Shown here one piece after another: positions 35,474 through 45,624 of a DNA stretch of 64,000 bases. The DNA comes from Gemmatimonadales bacterium UBA7889 (lineage in GTDB: Bacteria; Gemmatimonadota; Gemmatimonadetes; Longimicrobiales; Gaopeijiaceae): assembly GCA_002501085.1 (NCBI GenBank), contig DLRL01000019.1:1-64000 (forward strand), in the 5' to 3' direction. The translations under genes were made by a program, and so were the position numbers. The notes under the pieces were generated by a model that did not search any database, was not told where the DNA came from, and worked only from the letters and a program-made list of their open reading frames with translations. Every line of letters begins with the position of its first letter. Within the stretch, counting starts at the first letter, position 1.

Positions 35474-36292
35474 TCAGTCCAGCATTCCCACCTCAGGAGA
35501 CGACGGAACCGCGATTTCACGAGATTTCATACGCCCAGCTAGAAAGGCGAGCCGCCCAGAAATCGTGGCAGCCTTCATCGCATGAGCCATCCTGACCGGG
35601 TCCTTGGCTGCTGCCAATGCAGTATTCATAAGGACGCCATCCACACCTTGTTCCATGGTGAGACACGCGTCGGACGCAGTTCCTACCCCTGCGTCTACGA
35701 TGATTGGGACTTCAAGCCTCCGCTTGATCTCCCTAATGAAGTAGGGGTTCACAACACCAAGTCCACTGCCGATTGGACTTGCAAGCGGCATAACTGCGAC
35801 ACAACCCACATCTTCAAGTCGGAGTGCGGTAATGAGATCATCGTTGGTATATGCCATTACCTTGAACCCTTCATCGGCAAGGGTCTGTGCCGCTTCGATC
35901 GTAGCCTGAACGTCCGGTAAAAGCGTCTCGTCATCACCAATGACCTCCAGTTTCACGAACTCGTTGAAGCCAGCTGCCCGAGCCAGCCTCGCGTACCGGA
36001 TTGCATCCTCGGCCGTATGGCATCCAGCTGTATTTGCCAATAAGAAAAACTCTTCTGGGTTCAGGTGATGTAGAATTGCCTCCTCTCTCGTCCGGTCAAG
36101 ATCCACACGACGCACCGCAACTGTCACCATCTCGGCACCACTCGCCCTAATGGCATTAACCATGATCTGGTTAGTGGCATACTTTCCGGTACCGACAATA
36201 AGGCGTGACGTAAACGTTACTCCTGCTATTTCTAAGGGATTATCGAGTCCTTGTGATACTTCAGCAGTTGCACCAAGGTCAGTTGTTGTCAT
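35474..36292 (-). CDS. thiG: Thiazole synthase
   Basis: This TIM-barrel enzyme makes the thiazole phosphate of thiamine from DXP, ThiS-thiocarboxylate and dehydroglycine. I start at ATG 36292 (MTTTDLG); an in-frame GTG at 36307 is also possible. Diagnostic stretches are LIVGTGKYATNQIM, the Schiff-base lysine region FVKLEVIGDD, NTAGCHTAEDAIRYARLAR and PVIVDAGVGTASDA (written IIVDAGVGTASDA here). It follows thiS and a ThiE/TenI-like gene on the same strand, so thiamine precursor genes are clustered. No TPP riboswitch was found ahead of this cluster, which lies inside a longer run of genes. Confidence 0.95.
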   Translation of the reverse strand: MTTTDLGATAEVSQGLDNPLEIAGVTFTSRLIVGTGKYATNQIMVNAIRASGAEMVTVAVRRVDLDRTREEAILHHLNPEEFFLLANTAGCHTAEDAIRYARLARAAGFNEFVKLEVIGDDETLLPDVQATIEAAQTLADEGFKVMAYTNDDLITALRLEDVGCVAVMPLASPIGSGLGVVNPYFIREIKRRLEVPIIVDAGVGTASDACLTMEQGVDGVLMNTALAAAKDPVRMAHAMKAATISGRLAFLAGRMKSREIAVPSSPEVGMLD

Positions 36293-36296
36293 CGGA

Positions 36297-36515
36297 CTAA
36301 CCCCCACCTACGAAATGGACAACCTCGATCGTATCCCCTTCACGGATATCAAAATCGGAGTATCTGTCACGATCCAAAATCTTCCTGTTCAGCTCTACAA
36401 CTACCGCCAAGGGATTGATCTCAATGGCTTCGAGTAGACTCTGGACTGTATGGCCAAATGTAATATCCCGATCCTTACCATTTAATCGGACCTGAATGTG
36501 TTCAGTGCTGCTCAA
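36297..36515 (-). CDS. thiS: Sulfur carrier protein ThiS
   Basis: This 72-aa ubiquitin-like protein carries sulfur as a C-terminal thiocarboxylate to ThiG. The C-terminus VVHFVGGG ends in the required Gly-Gly. The middle (LEAIEINPLAVVVELNRKIL, DRDRYSDFDIREGDTIEVV) matches the family. It overlaps the ThiE/TenI-like gene by 4 bases and its stop lies just ahead of the thiG ATG, so these three are coupled. Confidence 0.93.
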   Translation of the reverse strand: MSSTEHIQVRLNGKDRDITFGHTVQSLLEAIEINPLAVVVELNRKILDRDRYSDFDIREGDTIEVVHFVGGG

Positions 36516-37159
36516 CTGTGTTCTCCTTCACCCAAATTGAGTTCAGAAAGATAAGCACGAACCGCATCACGTGGATTCTCAGCATTCCAGACCCCCCGTA
36601 TGACAGCAACCCCCTTCGCGCCTGCGGCTAAGACACTACCGACTCGCTCCGGAGTGATGCCACCAATACCCAAAAGCGGCATGTCCCCAACCATAGGGCA
36701 CACCCTCAACATGAGTGATACACCCCCTGGCTCTATGCCATCATGGCTGGGGGTCATAAAAAGTGTACCCACAAACGCGTAGTCCGCACCCTCTTCTTTT
36801 GCGATAGCAGATTCCGTCTCATCATGAACGGAGGCCCCAACCGTTAAATCGCGGCCAACAAGTTGACGTACAGCGTAGACAGGGAAAGATCTCTGCCCTA
36901 AATGCACGCCGTCAGCTCCTGTGGTCAACGCGATGTCCAAACGGTCATTCAGAAAGAGACTTCCACCTGTTGCATCCGCTATTGGGCGCATTTTTGTGAC
37001 CAATTCGTGAATTTTGCGCCCGTTCGTAGACGGACCACGAATATGCAGGGCCACATCTGGACCTCCCGTTTCGAACACAGTTTTCATGACTCCTGTGATG
37101 TTCTGGCGTGCAAGTACACCATCATCGGTCACCAAGTGAAAGTATGGGATCTTCTTCAC
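36512..37159 (-). CDS. Thiamine phosphate synthase / TenI family protein
   Basis: This 215-aa TIM-barrel protein has the family frame: FHLVTDDG near the start, LFLNDRLDIALTTGADGVHLGQ, and PLLGIGGITPERV-x-AAGAKGVAVIRGV near the end. Several ThiE catalytic residues differ. The R-E-K position reads IRGPS, the Asp after VHLGQ is Arg/Ser, and the P-T-x-T-K loop reads MTPSHDG. These differences fit TenI-type thiazole tautomerases, which aromatise the ThiG product. I favour TenI, with ThiE as the alternative. It overlaps fmt upstream and thiS downstream by 4 bases each. Confidence 0.82.
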   Translation of the reverse strand: MKKIPYFHLVTDDGVLARQNITGVMKTVFETGGPDVALHIRGPSTNGRKIHELVTKMRPIADATGGSLFLNDRLDIALTTGADGVHLGQRSFPVYAVRQLVGRDLTVGASVHDETESAIAKEEGADYAFVGTLFMTPSHDGIEPGGVSLMLRVCPMVGDMPLLGIGGITPERVGSVLAAGAKGVAVIRGVWNAENPRDAVRAYLSELNLGEGEHS

Positions 37160-38130
37160 TCGAAACGCTGGCCCAGTTCAACTCCCCGGCCATTAATCCA
37201 GTCTAGCGCACTCATCCGCTGGCGACCCGCAGGCTGAACTTCCCTGACTAGTACAACACCTGAACTCGTGGAGATCACTAGTCCCTGTTCCGGGTCAACT
37301 CCAACCACAGTACCAGGAGATGGGATTTGAAATGATGTCTGTACGCTAGCCTGGGAAGATTCCAACTCAGGCACGAGCTTCGGCCTGAAAAACTTGATCG
37401 GCATACCGGCTAACTCCGACCACGCTCCCGGAGTGGCATCCATACCACGAATAAAGAGTGCCACCTCATTGGCTGATAAGGTCCAGTCAATTCTGGCAGT
37501 TTTACGATCTACTTTGGGGGCATAGCTCACACCATTTTCCAACTGCTCTCTCTCATCCGCATTACCATGGACAAGAAATTCGAGCGCTTCTCTGAGTGCT
37601 AGGGCTCCGAGTTCAGAAAGCCTAGACATTAGTTCTGATGCGCTATCGTCATCGAAGATGGGTTCAGAGAGCTGATGGATTATCGGCCCTGCATCCATGG
37701 CCTCAACCATGCGCATGACCGTGATTCCTGTCTGCCCGTGCCCGCGTATAATCCCCCAGTTTACAGGTGCTGCTCCTCTCAGCTGAGGAAGAAGCGAAGC
37801 ATGTACATTGATCGATCCGAGCGAGGGAAGATCTAATACTTCACGCTTCAGGATATGTCCGTAAGCCACCACCACCGAGAGATCAGGCCTCAACTTCCTG
37901 ATTTGCTCAATAAACTGCTCGCCCTGAGGACGAACAGGAGCTAGCACCTCATAGCCCAAAGCAAGTGCCTCTTCTTTTACCGGTGACCTCTTGATGCGTC
38001 GCCCACGTCCGGCAGGTCGGTCAGGCTGTGTAATAACTCCTGCGATTTCTACCCCATCGTTTGCGAGTGCCTTTAGAGATGGGACCGCAAAATCGGGTGT
38101 CCCCCAGAAGAGAATTCTCATTGCACTCAC
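37156..38130 (-). CDS. fmt: Methionyl-tRNA formyltransferase
   Basis: This 324-aa enzyme formylates Met-tRNA(fMet) using 10-formyl-THF. The N-terminal domain starts MRILFWGTPDFAVPSL. The catalytic block is NVHASLLPQLRGAAPVNWGI, and the C-terminal OB-like domain contains KTARIDWTLSANEVALFIRGMDATPGAW. The GTG at 38130 is preceded by GAGG; ATG 38121 is an alternative. It follows def with no gap, the usual def-fmt pair. Confidence 0.97.
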   Translation of the reverse strand: MSAMRILFWGTPDFAVPSLKALANDGVEIAGVITQPDRPAGRGRRIKRSPVKEEALALGYEVLAPVRPQGEQFIEQIRKLRPDLSVVVAYGHILKREVLDLPSLGSINVHASLLPQLRGAAPVNWGIIRGHGQTGITVMRMVEAMDAGPIIHQLSEPIFDDDSASELMSRLSELGALALREALEFLVHGNADEREQLENGVSYAPKVDRKTARIDWTLSANEVALFIRGMDATPGAWSELAGMPIKFFRPKLVPELESSQASVQTSFQIPSPGTVVGVDPEQGLVISTSSGVVLVREVQPAGRQRMSALDWINGRGVELGQRFE

Positions 38131-38643
38131 TCAGTCCTCTTCAGCCTGAATCTTTTTCCATTTTTTCATCAAGATACGGCGCTTTAGTGCGCTGACCCTG
38201 TCGACGAACAATATGCCATCGAGATGATCTATCTCATGCTGTAGCACTCGTGCAAAAAGCCCCTCAGCTTCCAGTTCGATGCGCCCACCATCAATATCTA
38301 CTGCTTCCACCCGGATAGCTGAGGATCTCTTTATCACCTCTTCAAGTCCCGGAATACTCAGACAACCTTCTGGAGCCTTTTCATTCTCGGTACTCGCCCA
38401 CACCACCTTGGGGTTGATCAGAGCTAAACGGGCCTCAGGATGTTCCTCGCTTCTTAGGTCAATCACCATCACGCGTTGAGAGATGTTGATTTGAGGAGCT
38501 GCGAGACCAATGCCCTCTGCATGGTACATAGTCTCGAACATATCACGCACCAGCATCTTCAGGTCCTGATCAAACACATCTACTTCGGCCGCTGCCGTCC
38601 GAAGGATGGGGTCGCCCATTATGACGACTTGATGCAAAGCCAC
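38131..38643 (-). CDS. def: Peptide deformylase
   Basis: This 170-aa iron/zinc hydrolase removes the formyl group from nascent proteins. All three family motifs are intact: GIGLAAPQIN (motif 1), EGCLSIPG (motif 2) and HEIDHLDGILF (motif 3). The basic C-terminus (RRILMKKWKKIQAEED) is common. The start is GTG with AAGGA upstream. It is followed directly by fmt. Confidence 0.97.
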   Translation of the reverse strand: MALHQVVIMGDPILRTAAAEVDVFDQDLKMLVRDMFETMYHAEGIGLAAPQINISQRVMVIDLRSEEHPEARLALINPKVVWASTENEKAPEGCLSIPGLEEVIKRSSAIRVEAVDIDGGRIELEAEGLFARVLQHEIDHLDGILFVDRVSALKRRILMKKWKKIQAEED

Positions 38644-38654
38644 GAAGCGAATCC

Positions 38655-38978
38655 TTACTCCTCTAGCGCGTTACCTTTTTGATCGAGTACCGTTGCGATG
38701 TGGGCACGATCCACCGTCACCCTCGTACTTTCGCCGGTCCTTACTATGAGCTGGGTCTCTTCAGCGTGGACGACTTTCCCGATGATACCACCGGTAGTCA
38801 CGATGTCGTCCCCCTTCCTAACGGAGGACAACATCTCGTCATGTCGCTTTCGTTCCTTTGCTTGTGGCCTGATTAGCAGGAAGTAAAAGATGGCGAAAAT
38901 TGCGGCAACCTGAAACAAAATGGGGGCCATAGTTCCACCCTGTGGAACCATCATCAATGCATAAAAGGCAAAATTCAC
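38655..38978 (-). CDS. yajC: Preprotein translocase subunit YajC
   Basis: This 107-aa accessory subunit works with SecDF at the Sec translocon. The single membrane helix and following motif APILFQVAAIFAIFYFLLIRPQ, then KERKRHDEMLSSVRKGDDIVTTGGIIGKV, are diagnostic. I choose GTG at 38978, because GGAG lies seven bases upstream and falls just after the tgt stop; the open frame extends into tgt and that longer start is not credible. The tgt-yajC order is the classical queA-tgt-yajC arrangement; secD and secF are not adjacent here. Confidence 0.93.
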   Translation of the reverse strand: MNFAFYALMMVPQGGTMAPILFQVAAIFAIFYFLLIRPQAKERKRHDEMLSSVRKGDDIVTTGGIIGKVVHAEETQLIVRTGESTRVTVDRAHIATVLDQKGNALEE

Positions 38979-38997
38979 TGAAGATCTCCGTACTGGG

Positions 38998-40164
<1,167 letters not shown>

Positions 40165-40256
40165 CTAACCACTGCTCGTTCGAATGCAGTCCGACCTTAT
40201 TTCAGTAGCAACACTCGACACGATCGTTGGCTACCGGATGAGTATAAGAAGTAAGG

Positions 40257-41354
40257 TTAATGGTGATCCACAACCGCCATAGCGTCTCCGTACGAATAGA
40301 ACCTGTAACCAAGCGCGATCGCCTGTTGATAGGCTGCCATAGTGTTTTCATACCCTGCAAACGCAGCCACAAGCATCAGTAATGTGGACCGCGGGAGATG
40401 GAAATTGGTCAGCAGACAATTTACAATCTGGAAATTGAACGGGGGACGTATGAAAAGCTGTGTGGTTCCTGACCCAGGTCGTACAAGTCCTCCCTCTTCC
40501 ACAGCCGATTCAAGTGTTCTGACCACGGTTGTCCCTATCGCCCAGATCCGCCTGCCTGCCATGATAGACTTATTGATCACACCAGCGGCTTCCTCTGATA
40601 TATGATAGTGTTCCTCGTGTAATTCGTGCTCTGCTGGATCTTCAACCGCTACAGGGCGAAAAGTCCCGATCCCAACATGAAGCGTCACGGCAACTCGACG
40701 GACTCCGTGTTCCTCCAAGCGTGTTAGTAAATCCTTTGTGAAATGGAGCCCGGCCGTGGGTGCCGCTATCGACCCAGACTCACGAGCGTACACAGTCTGA
40801 TATCGCTCTCGATCAATTGGCTCATCCGGGCGGCCAATGTAGGGAGGCAGGGGTATATGGCCGTGTTTGTTGATTACAGCCTCTGGTGTGAGGTCCGAGA
40901 CAAGCCTGACCAGCCGACCACTTTCCGGTGCTGAATCTAAGATTTCCACTCTTAGGTCAGGTGCGACGACTACCGTCCGGCCAGGCTTGAGCTTTGATCC
41001 CGGTCGCACTAGAGCTTCCCAAACATAAGGGTCATCTGCATCGACTGATGGCCTCACGAGGAGGACCTCGGACAGAGCTCCAGTTGATTTCCTTCCTAGT
41101 AGCCTCGCCGGCAGTACTCTGCTTTCATTGACGACAAGCACATCATCTGGCTCGAACAACTCAACCATATCCCTACACTGCAGGTGGCGGAATTCAGGAA
41201 AGTTGTCTTCTCCCGGTGACAGAGCATCCGTTGGACGTGGCACCACAAGTAGCTTGCTAGCATCCCGAACCGATACAGGGTATTTCGCCACACGTTCGGA
41301 CGGAAGTTCGTACTGGTAGTCAGATACGTGGGAACCGTCAGGCGATAACGTCAC
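40257..41354 (-). CDS. queA: S-adenosylmethionine:tRNA ribosyltransferase-isomerase
   Basis: This 365-aa enzyme adds the epoxycyclopentanediol moiety of queuosine, using SAM. Family stretches: YQYELPSERVAKYP at the start, VLVVNESRVLPARLLGRK, HGHIPLPPYI, ERYQTVYARESGSIAAPTAGLHFT and VNCLLTNFHLPRSTLLMLVAAFAG. The start is GTG without a clear ribosome binding site. It is 25 bases after ruvB and about 100 bases before tgt. Confidence 0.97.
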   Translation of the reverse strand: MTLSPDGSHVSDYQYELPSERVAKYPVSVRDASKLLVVPRPTDALSPGEDNFPEFRHLQCRDMVELFEPDDVLVVNESRVLPARLLGRKSTGALSEVLLVRPSVDADDPYVWEALVRPGSKLKPGRTVVVAPDLRVEILDSAPESGRLVRLVSDLTPEAVINKHGHIPLPPYIGRPDEPIDRERYQTVYARESGSIAAPTAGLHFTKDLLTRLEEHGVRRVAVTLHVGIGTFRPVAVEDPAEHELHEEHYHISEEAAGVINKSIMAGRRIWAIGTTVVRTLESAVEEGGLVRPGSGTTQLFIRPPFNFQIVNCLLTNFHLPRSTLLMLVAAFAGYENTMAAYQQAIALGYRFYSYGDAMAVVDHH

Positions 41355-41379
41355 CGAAGCGAACTAACCAAGTCCCGTC

Positions 41380-42426
41380 TCACGACCCGTCGGTAAAGAG
41401 CGATTCCTGAGCATTTAGAGTGCCGTCTGGGATTGTGTAACCGAAACGGCGGAATGCTCGAGGGGTCGCGACACGTCCCTGAGGAGTCCTCATCAGAAAC
41501 CCTTCCATAATCAAGAAAGGCTCATAGACCTCTTCCAGGGTGGTCGAATCCTCTCCCATGGCAACAGCTAACGAATTCAGTCCTACAGGTCCCCCTTCAA
41601 ATTTCTCGATGAGTGTTTTGAGGACACGAGCATCCATTTCATCCAAGCCGTACTCATCGACATCTAGCATCTTTAGTGCATCCTGCGCGACTTGCCGATC
41701 AATCTTCCCGTGGGCACGAACTTGAGCAAAGTCTCGGACCCTCTTTAGTAGTCGATTTGCTACTCGCGGAGTACCACGAGCCCGTCTTGCTAACTCAATA
41801 GCCCCCTCTTCATCCACCTCCACATCCAAGATCTCAGCACTCCGACGGACGATGGTCACGAGCTCTTCAGCTGGATAAAAATTCAGGCGATGCACGATAC
41901 CAAAGCGGGCACGCATTGGAGCTGTCAACAACCCGAAACGAGTAGTGGCACCTACGAGTGTAAAGGGTTCCACCTTCATCGTCATCGTTTGAGCTTTTGG
42001 CCCGTCTGAGAGGCGTATATCGACCTGCCAGTCCTCCATCGCAGGATAGAGAAACTCTTCAATGACCGGACGTAGCCGGTGAATCTCGTCGATAAAAAGG
42101 ATGTCCCCTTCCCGTTGGTTAGTCAGAATACCAACTAAGTCAGCCGGTTTCTCGAGTATGGGGCCTGACGTCGTCTTGATGTTGACACCCATCTCCCGAG
42201 CAAGGAGTGCGGCCAAGGTCGTCTTGCCAAGACCCGGAGGTCCATGGAACAGGATGTGATCAAGAGGCTCACGCCTCTGTTTTGCAGCTTCAATCGAAAT
42301 TGACAGCGCTTCCTTGACCTTACCCTGCCCGATGAACTCCTCTAGCTGTCTGGGTCGCAGAGTTGGTCCACTTGCTGAGTCTTCGGTGAGTGACTCGGGT
42401 GTTGTTATATGAGTGTGCTCAGTCAT
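41380..42426 (-). CDS. ruvB: Holliday junction DNA helicase RuvB
   Basis: This 348-aa AAA+ motor drives branch migration with Ruv[20 protein letters not shown] is the typical start. Walker A is [12 protein letters not shown] and Walker B is [10 protein letters not shown], and the C-terminal winged helix contains [21 protein letters not shown] precedes the ATG. A 155-bp gap separates it from ruvA; I see no gene and no clear promoter in it. Confidence 0.98.
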   Translation of the reverse strand: MTEHTHITTPESLTEDSASGPTLRPRQLEEFIGQGKVKEALSISIEAAKQRREPLDHILFHGPPGLGKTTLAALLAREMGVNIKTTSGPILEKPADLVGILTNQREGDILFIDEIHRLRPVIEEFLYPAMEDWQVDIRLSDGPKAQTMTMKVEPFTLVGATTRFGLLTAPMRARFGIVHRLNFYPAEELVTIVRRSAEILDVEVDEEGAIELARRARGTPRVANRLLKRVRDFAQVRAHGKIDRQVAQDALKMLDVDEYGLDEMDARVLKTLIEKFEGGPVGLNSLAVAMGEDSTTLEEVYEPFLIMEGFLMRTPQGRVATPRAFRRFGYTIPDGTLNAQESLFTDGS

Positions 42427-42581
42427 ACGGAAATCTCCCCGAAGCCCAACACCTCATGCAAGAGATAGACCGAGCACTCAAGACCCACACCCCTTGGTCG
42501 CTCTGTTACGGCATTGTAGGAATATCCTGTAAAATCAGAGGTTGCTCGACTCAAGATGTTCATAATCAAGTTGCTATAAGT

Positions 42582-43166
42582 TCAGGTAGCTGAAAGAGCT
42601 CGCCGAACCAACTCTTCAGTCGAGTCCGGAACCTCATCCTCCAATACCGCGCGGACCGCGGTATCAGCCACTGAAAATGAGTAGCCCAGGTTTACTAAGG
42701 CCTGCACAGCGTCTTGCGCGCCACCGGTTGCGCCATCCACTACCGGAGTCACAATTGCAAGGTCTGCAACCTTATCTGCAAGATCGAGTGCGATTTTCTC
42801 TGCCTTCTTCTTTCCTATACCACTCACCTGCTGAAGCGCAGTGGAGTCTTTCTCGACCAGGGCCCTTACAAGACGCTCAGCCGAATAAGTTGACATCATT
42901 GCGAGAGCAAGCTTCGCACCCACCCCTGTAGCAGTCAGTAGTTTCTGGAAAAGCAGTCGCTCATGAGCGTTGGAAAACCCGTACAGAGCGATAGAATTCT
43001 CAGTGACGACCTGTAGGGTGCGCAATTCAACTGAGCCACCCGGAGATGGAAGTCCCTGCAAGACCGTGATTGGAACCTCCACCTCGTAGACGACTCCGCC
43101 CGAAGTCTCGACCTCTACACATGTGGCATCTCGGGATAGGAGTTTTCCTTGAAGACGTGAGATCAT
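42582..43166 (-). CDS. ruvA: Holliday junction DNA helicase RuvA
   Basis: This protein is about 194 aa from the ATG MISRLQGKLLS at 43166; the frame is open 12 codons further, but that part falls inside ruvC and is not family-like. The N-terminal OB domain holds the junction. Two helix-hairpin-helix motifs follow (LLTATGVGAKLALAMM and LQQVSGIGKKKAEKIALDL), and a C-terminal UBA-like domain (AVQALVNLGYSFSVADTAV) contacts RuvB. It overlaps ruvC by a few bases. Confidence 0.96.
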   Translation of the reverse strand: MISRLQGKLLSRDATCVEVETSGGVVYEVEVPITVLQGLPSPGGSVELRTLQVVTENSIALYGFSNAHERLLFQKLLTATGVGAKLALAMMSTYSAERLVRALVEKDSTALQQVSGIGKKKAEKIALDLADKVADLAIVTPVVDGATGGAQDAVQALVNLGYSFSVADTAVRAVLEDEVPDSTEELVRRALSAT

Positions 43167-43678
43167 AGACAAAGCTCTCCGGGAAAGCTGCCGATCAGGC
43201 AATGACAGAGAGCTGTTGCGACACCGTCCGCGGCATCTGCAGGCTTCGGGGGTTCTTTGAGTTTAAGCTTCTGCTTCACCATGAAACCAACCTGGTCTTT
43301 GGTCGCATTACCACTCCCGACGACAGCTTTCTTGATCTGCCGAGGAGCGTACTCTGCAACAGCAACCTCGTGGAGTGCCGCAGCCAAGAGAATAGCCCCT
43401 CGAGCATGTCCCAGCTTAAGAGCACTCTGGGCGTTCTTACCGTGGAAAACATCCTCGACAGACATTACGAAAGGTTTGTGACGCACGATCAAGGCCACAA
43501 TCGCTTCGTAGATCTCTCGGATCCGGTCCGCGAGAATATGATCAGGTGACGTTCGAATAACACCGCATTCTACAAGGGCAACCGCACCACCTTCCCCGCG
43601 CGCGACTAAGCCATAGCCAGTAACCGCGGTCCCAGGATCAATTCCCAAGACCAAGACTTCGTTGGATTTCTCCGTCAC
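43163..43678 (-). CDS. ruvC: Crossover junction endodeoxyribonuclease RuvC
   Basis: This 171-aa resolvase cuts Holliday junctions. Catalytic acids are in VLGIDPGTAVTGYG, MSVEDVFHGKNAQSALKLGHARG and the C-terminal KPADAADGVATALCH. Its 5' end overlaps the yebC stop by 4 bases and its 3' end overlaps ruvA, giving yebC-ruvC-ruvA-ruvB, a common bacterial order. Confidence 0.97.
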   Translation of the reverse strand: MTEKSNEVLVLGIDPGTAVTGYGLVARGEGGAVALVECGVIRTSPDHILADRIREIYEAIVALIVRHKPFVMSVEDVFHGKNAQSALKLGHARGAILLAAALHEVAVAEYAPRQIKKAVVGSGNATKDQVGFMVKQKLKLKEPPKPADAADGVATALCHCLIGSFPGELCL

Positions 43679-44421
43679 ATCGCCTCTGCGATGATGTCCT
43701 CATCAATATCTGCATTCGAGTGAACCTTCTGCACGTCATCCAACTCCTCTAACATTTCAAGAAGCTTGAGCATCTTCTCCGCGTCCCGCCCGGTTACCGC
43801 AACTTCATTCTTAGCAATTCGAGTGAGTTCAACCGAAGTCGGCTTAATTCCTGCTTCCTTCATTCCATCCTGGACAGTCATGAAATCAGCAGCTTCCGTA
43901 GTCAATATGAATTCATCCTCATCTGCAATCACATCTTCAGCACCCGCTTCTATCGCTACTTCAAATAAGGAATCCTCATCGTACTGTCCCGCATCAATCA
44001 CGATTTGGCCTTTACGGTCAAATTGCCACGCAACCGAGCCGTCTGTCCCCAAGCTACCATCGTATTTAGTTAGTGCGTGACGTACCGCTGCTACAGTACG
44101 ATTTGTATTGTCCGTAAGGCACTCGATGAAAAGTGCCACCCCACCGGGCCCATATCCTTCGTAAGCGACCTCTTCATAATTGACACCTTCGAGTTCACCC
44201 GTGCCCTTCTTGATTGCTCGCTCGATATTCTCAGCCGGCATGCTCGCAGCCCGGGCCGTATCGACCGCAAGCCTAAGGCGGGCGTTGTAATCCGGCTCTC
44301 CTCCCCCATCTCGTGCTGCCACGGTGATCTCACGTATTAGCTTGGTGAAAAGTGCGCCGCGTTTTGCATCATTGACGCCTTTCTTCCGCTTAATCTTTGA
44401 CCACTTGTTATGGCCAGCCAC
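43675..44421 (-). CDS. yebC: YebC/PmpR-family protein
   Basis: This 248-aa protein starts MAGHNKWSKIKRKKGVNDAKRGALFTKL, diagnostic for the family, and contains ARAASMPAENIERAIKKGTGE and YEGYGPGGVALFIE. Members are described as DNA-binding regulators and more recently as factors helping ribosomes through difficult peptide stretches. The start is GTG with a strong GGAGG. It heads the co-directional block with ruvCAB; the 167 bp upstream is the likely promoter region. Confidence 0.96.
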   Translation of the reverse strand: MAGHNKWSKIKRKKGVNDAKRGALFTKLIREITVAARDGGGEPDYNARLRLAVDTARAASMPAENIERAIKKGTGELEGVNYEEVAYEGYGPGGVALFIECLTDNTNRTVAAVRHALTKYDGSLGTDGSVAWQFDRKGQIVIDAGQYDEDSLFEVAIEAGAEDVIADEDEFILTTEAADFMTVQDGMKEAGIKPTSVELTRIAKNEVAVTGRDAEKMLKLLEMLEELDDVQKVHSNADIDEDIIAEAM

Positions 44422-44588
44422 TAAACCTCCATTTGTTCGTTATCGCTCATTTTCAGTCATGACACTTGAAGGTATGTGAGCGTGGACAGACGGACTAACG
44501 TTCCAGAACTTCTTGCGATCTAACACTGAAGTACATCGTGCCTGACGTAGCCCAGGAACATTCAATTTACTGACCTTAACAAAAAGAG

Positions 44589-45503
44589 TTAACGACCAAG
44601 TGGGGTAGCATCACCATCTTCTAGGCCAAGAGCCCATCGTATACCACCTATGAGATGTGTGCGGAATACGGGGTCATTGCTCCAAATATCGTCGCGGTGA
44701 CCAAGTGAGGTGTAGAACGAGCGCCCTTTCCCAAAGTCTTGAACCCAAGACTGAGGATAATCACCCCCTAATTCAATCTCTTCTAACCCAGAGATGTCAG
44801 TAGCCTCAGTATCAATACTAAGTAGTACACGTACGCTATTACGCGAGAAGCCGATCGGTATGCGATTACCGAAGAGTATATCCACATTTTCTTCTGGCCG
44901 ATCTTCATGCCAAGAGGAAGTACCGAACTGGTAAAACTCATCCACGATCGGCCAACTCGCACCCAACATTTTCGTCGCTGGATGCTCTAAGTCTTCTACC
45001 GTTAGTACGACAATATGGTTCTGGCTAACCGTCCTACGAAAATACGCACCCAGCATCTCACCGAATTCAGGATAGTTGTAGAGGGTTAAGGAAGCGTTAT
45101 GGACACCAATAAAACCACCTCCATTCCTTACGAAATCTATCAGCGCTTTCTTCTGTGAATCCTCGAGTGGGAGATTCCCATTCGTCATCATCATCAACCC
45201 ATCAAACTGCGCCAAGTAATCGGGTGTGATCATCGACAAGTCGAGCGCTTGCTGATCCTGCAGATAACCCTGGAGAGTAGTGAGTTCATAACCCGCGGCA
45301 GGACCCCAAGAAGCAAGCGCTTCCTCGGCTGGCTCAAGGCTCGTGTGTTTATAGAGCCCAGCATGCGTAAGAAAAAGCAGTTTCTTAGGAGCTTCCTGCT
45401 GGAGTTCTTGCAGGGACGGAGACCGACCGACTACCTCGTTCGTGAGTAGCAAAAAGCTCAGGCTGGTAATCCCTATCAATGTAAGGTTCAAGGCGAACCT
45501 CAT
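44589..45503 (-). CDS. Exported ThuA-domain protein
   Basis: This 304-aa protein has a signal peptide (LNLTLIGITSLSFLLLTNEVVG) and a ThuA/trehalose-utilisation-like domain with a glutamine-amidotransferase-type fold. Markers are LLFLTHAGLYKHTSLEPAEEAL, FDGLMMMTNGNLPL, FVRNGGGFIGVHNAS and YTSLGHRDDIW near the end. Its biochemical role is not established; such proteins are frequent next to sugar and PQQ dehydrogenases in heterotrophic bacteria. It is divergent from the first PQQ dehydrogenase, sharing a 121-bp upstream region. Confidence 0.88.
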   Translation of the reverse strand: MRFALNLTLIGITSLSFLLLTNEVVGRSPSLQELQQEAPKKLLFLTHAGLYKHTSLEPAEEALASWGPAAGYELTTLQGYLQDQQALDLSMITPDYLAQFDGLMMMTNGNLPLEDSQKKALIDFVRNGGGFIGVHNASLTLYNYPEFGEMLGAYFRRTVSQNHIVVLTVEDLEHPATKMLGASWPIVDEFYQFGTSSWHEDRPEENVDILFGNRIPIGFSRNSVRVLLSIDTEATDISGLEEIELGGDYPQSWVQDFGKGRSFYTSLGHRDDIWSNDPVFRTHLIGGIRWALGLEDGDATPLGR

Positions 45504-45624
45504 GATACACCTCCACTGAGTCGCGTTAGGCAGGTTAGCCCCAAATGGCCAAGATGAGCTTTTCCTAGGGCCGCGCCAGACAATCCCTTTTGGGAACCTG
45601 CTAGCCTTGACACTCTAACATACC

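Noticed and set aside
36300..37200. TPP riboswitch expected ahead of the thiamine genes
   Set aside because: The ThiE/TenI gene overlaps fmt and thiS, leaving no leader for a riboswitch, and no THI-box pattern was found.
44422..44588. Possible promoter boxes ahead of yebC and ruvCAB
   Set aside because: I could find no -35/-10 pair with acceptable spacing, so I do not report a promoter here.
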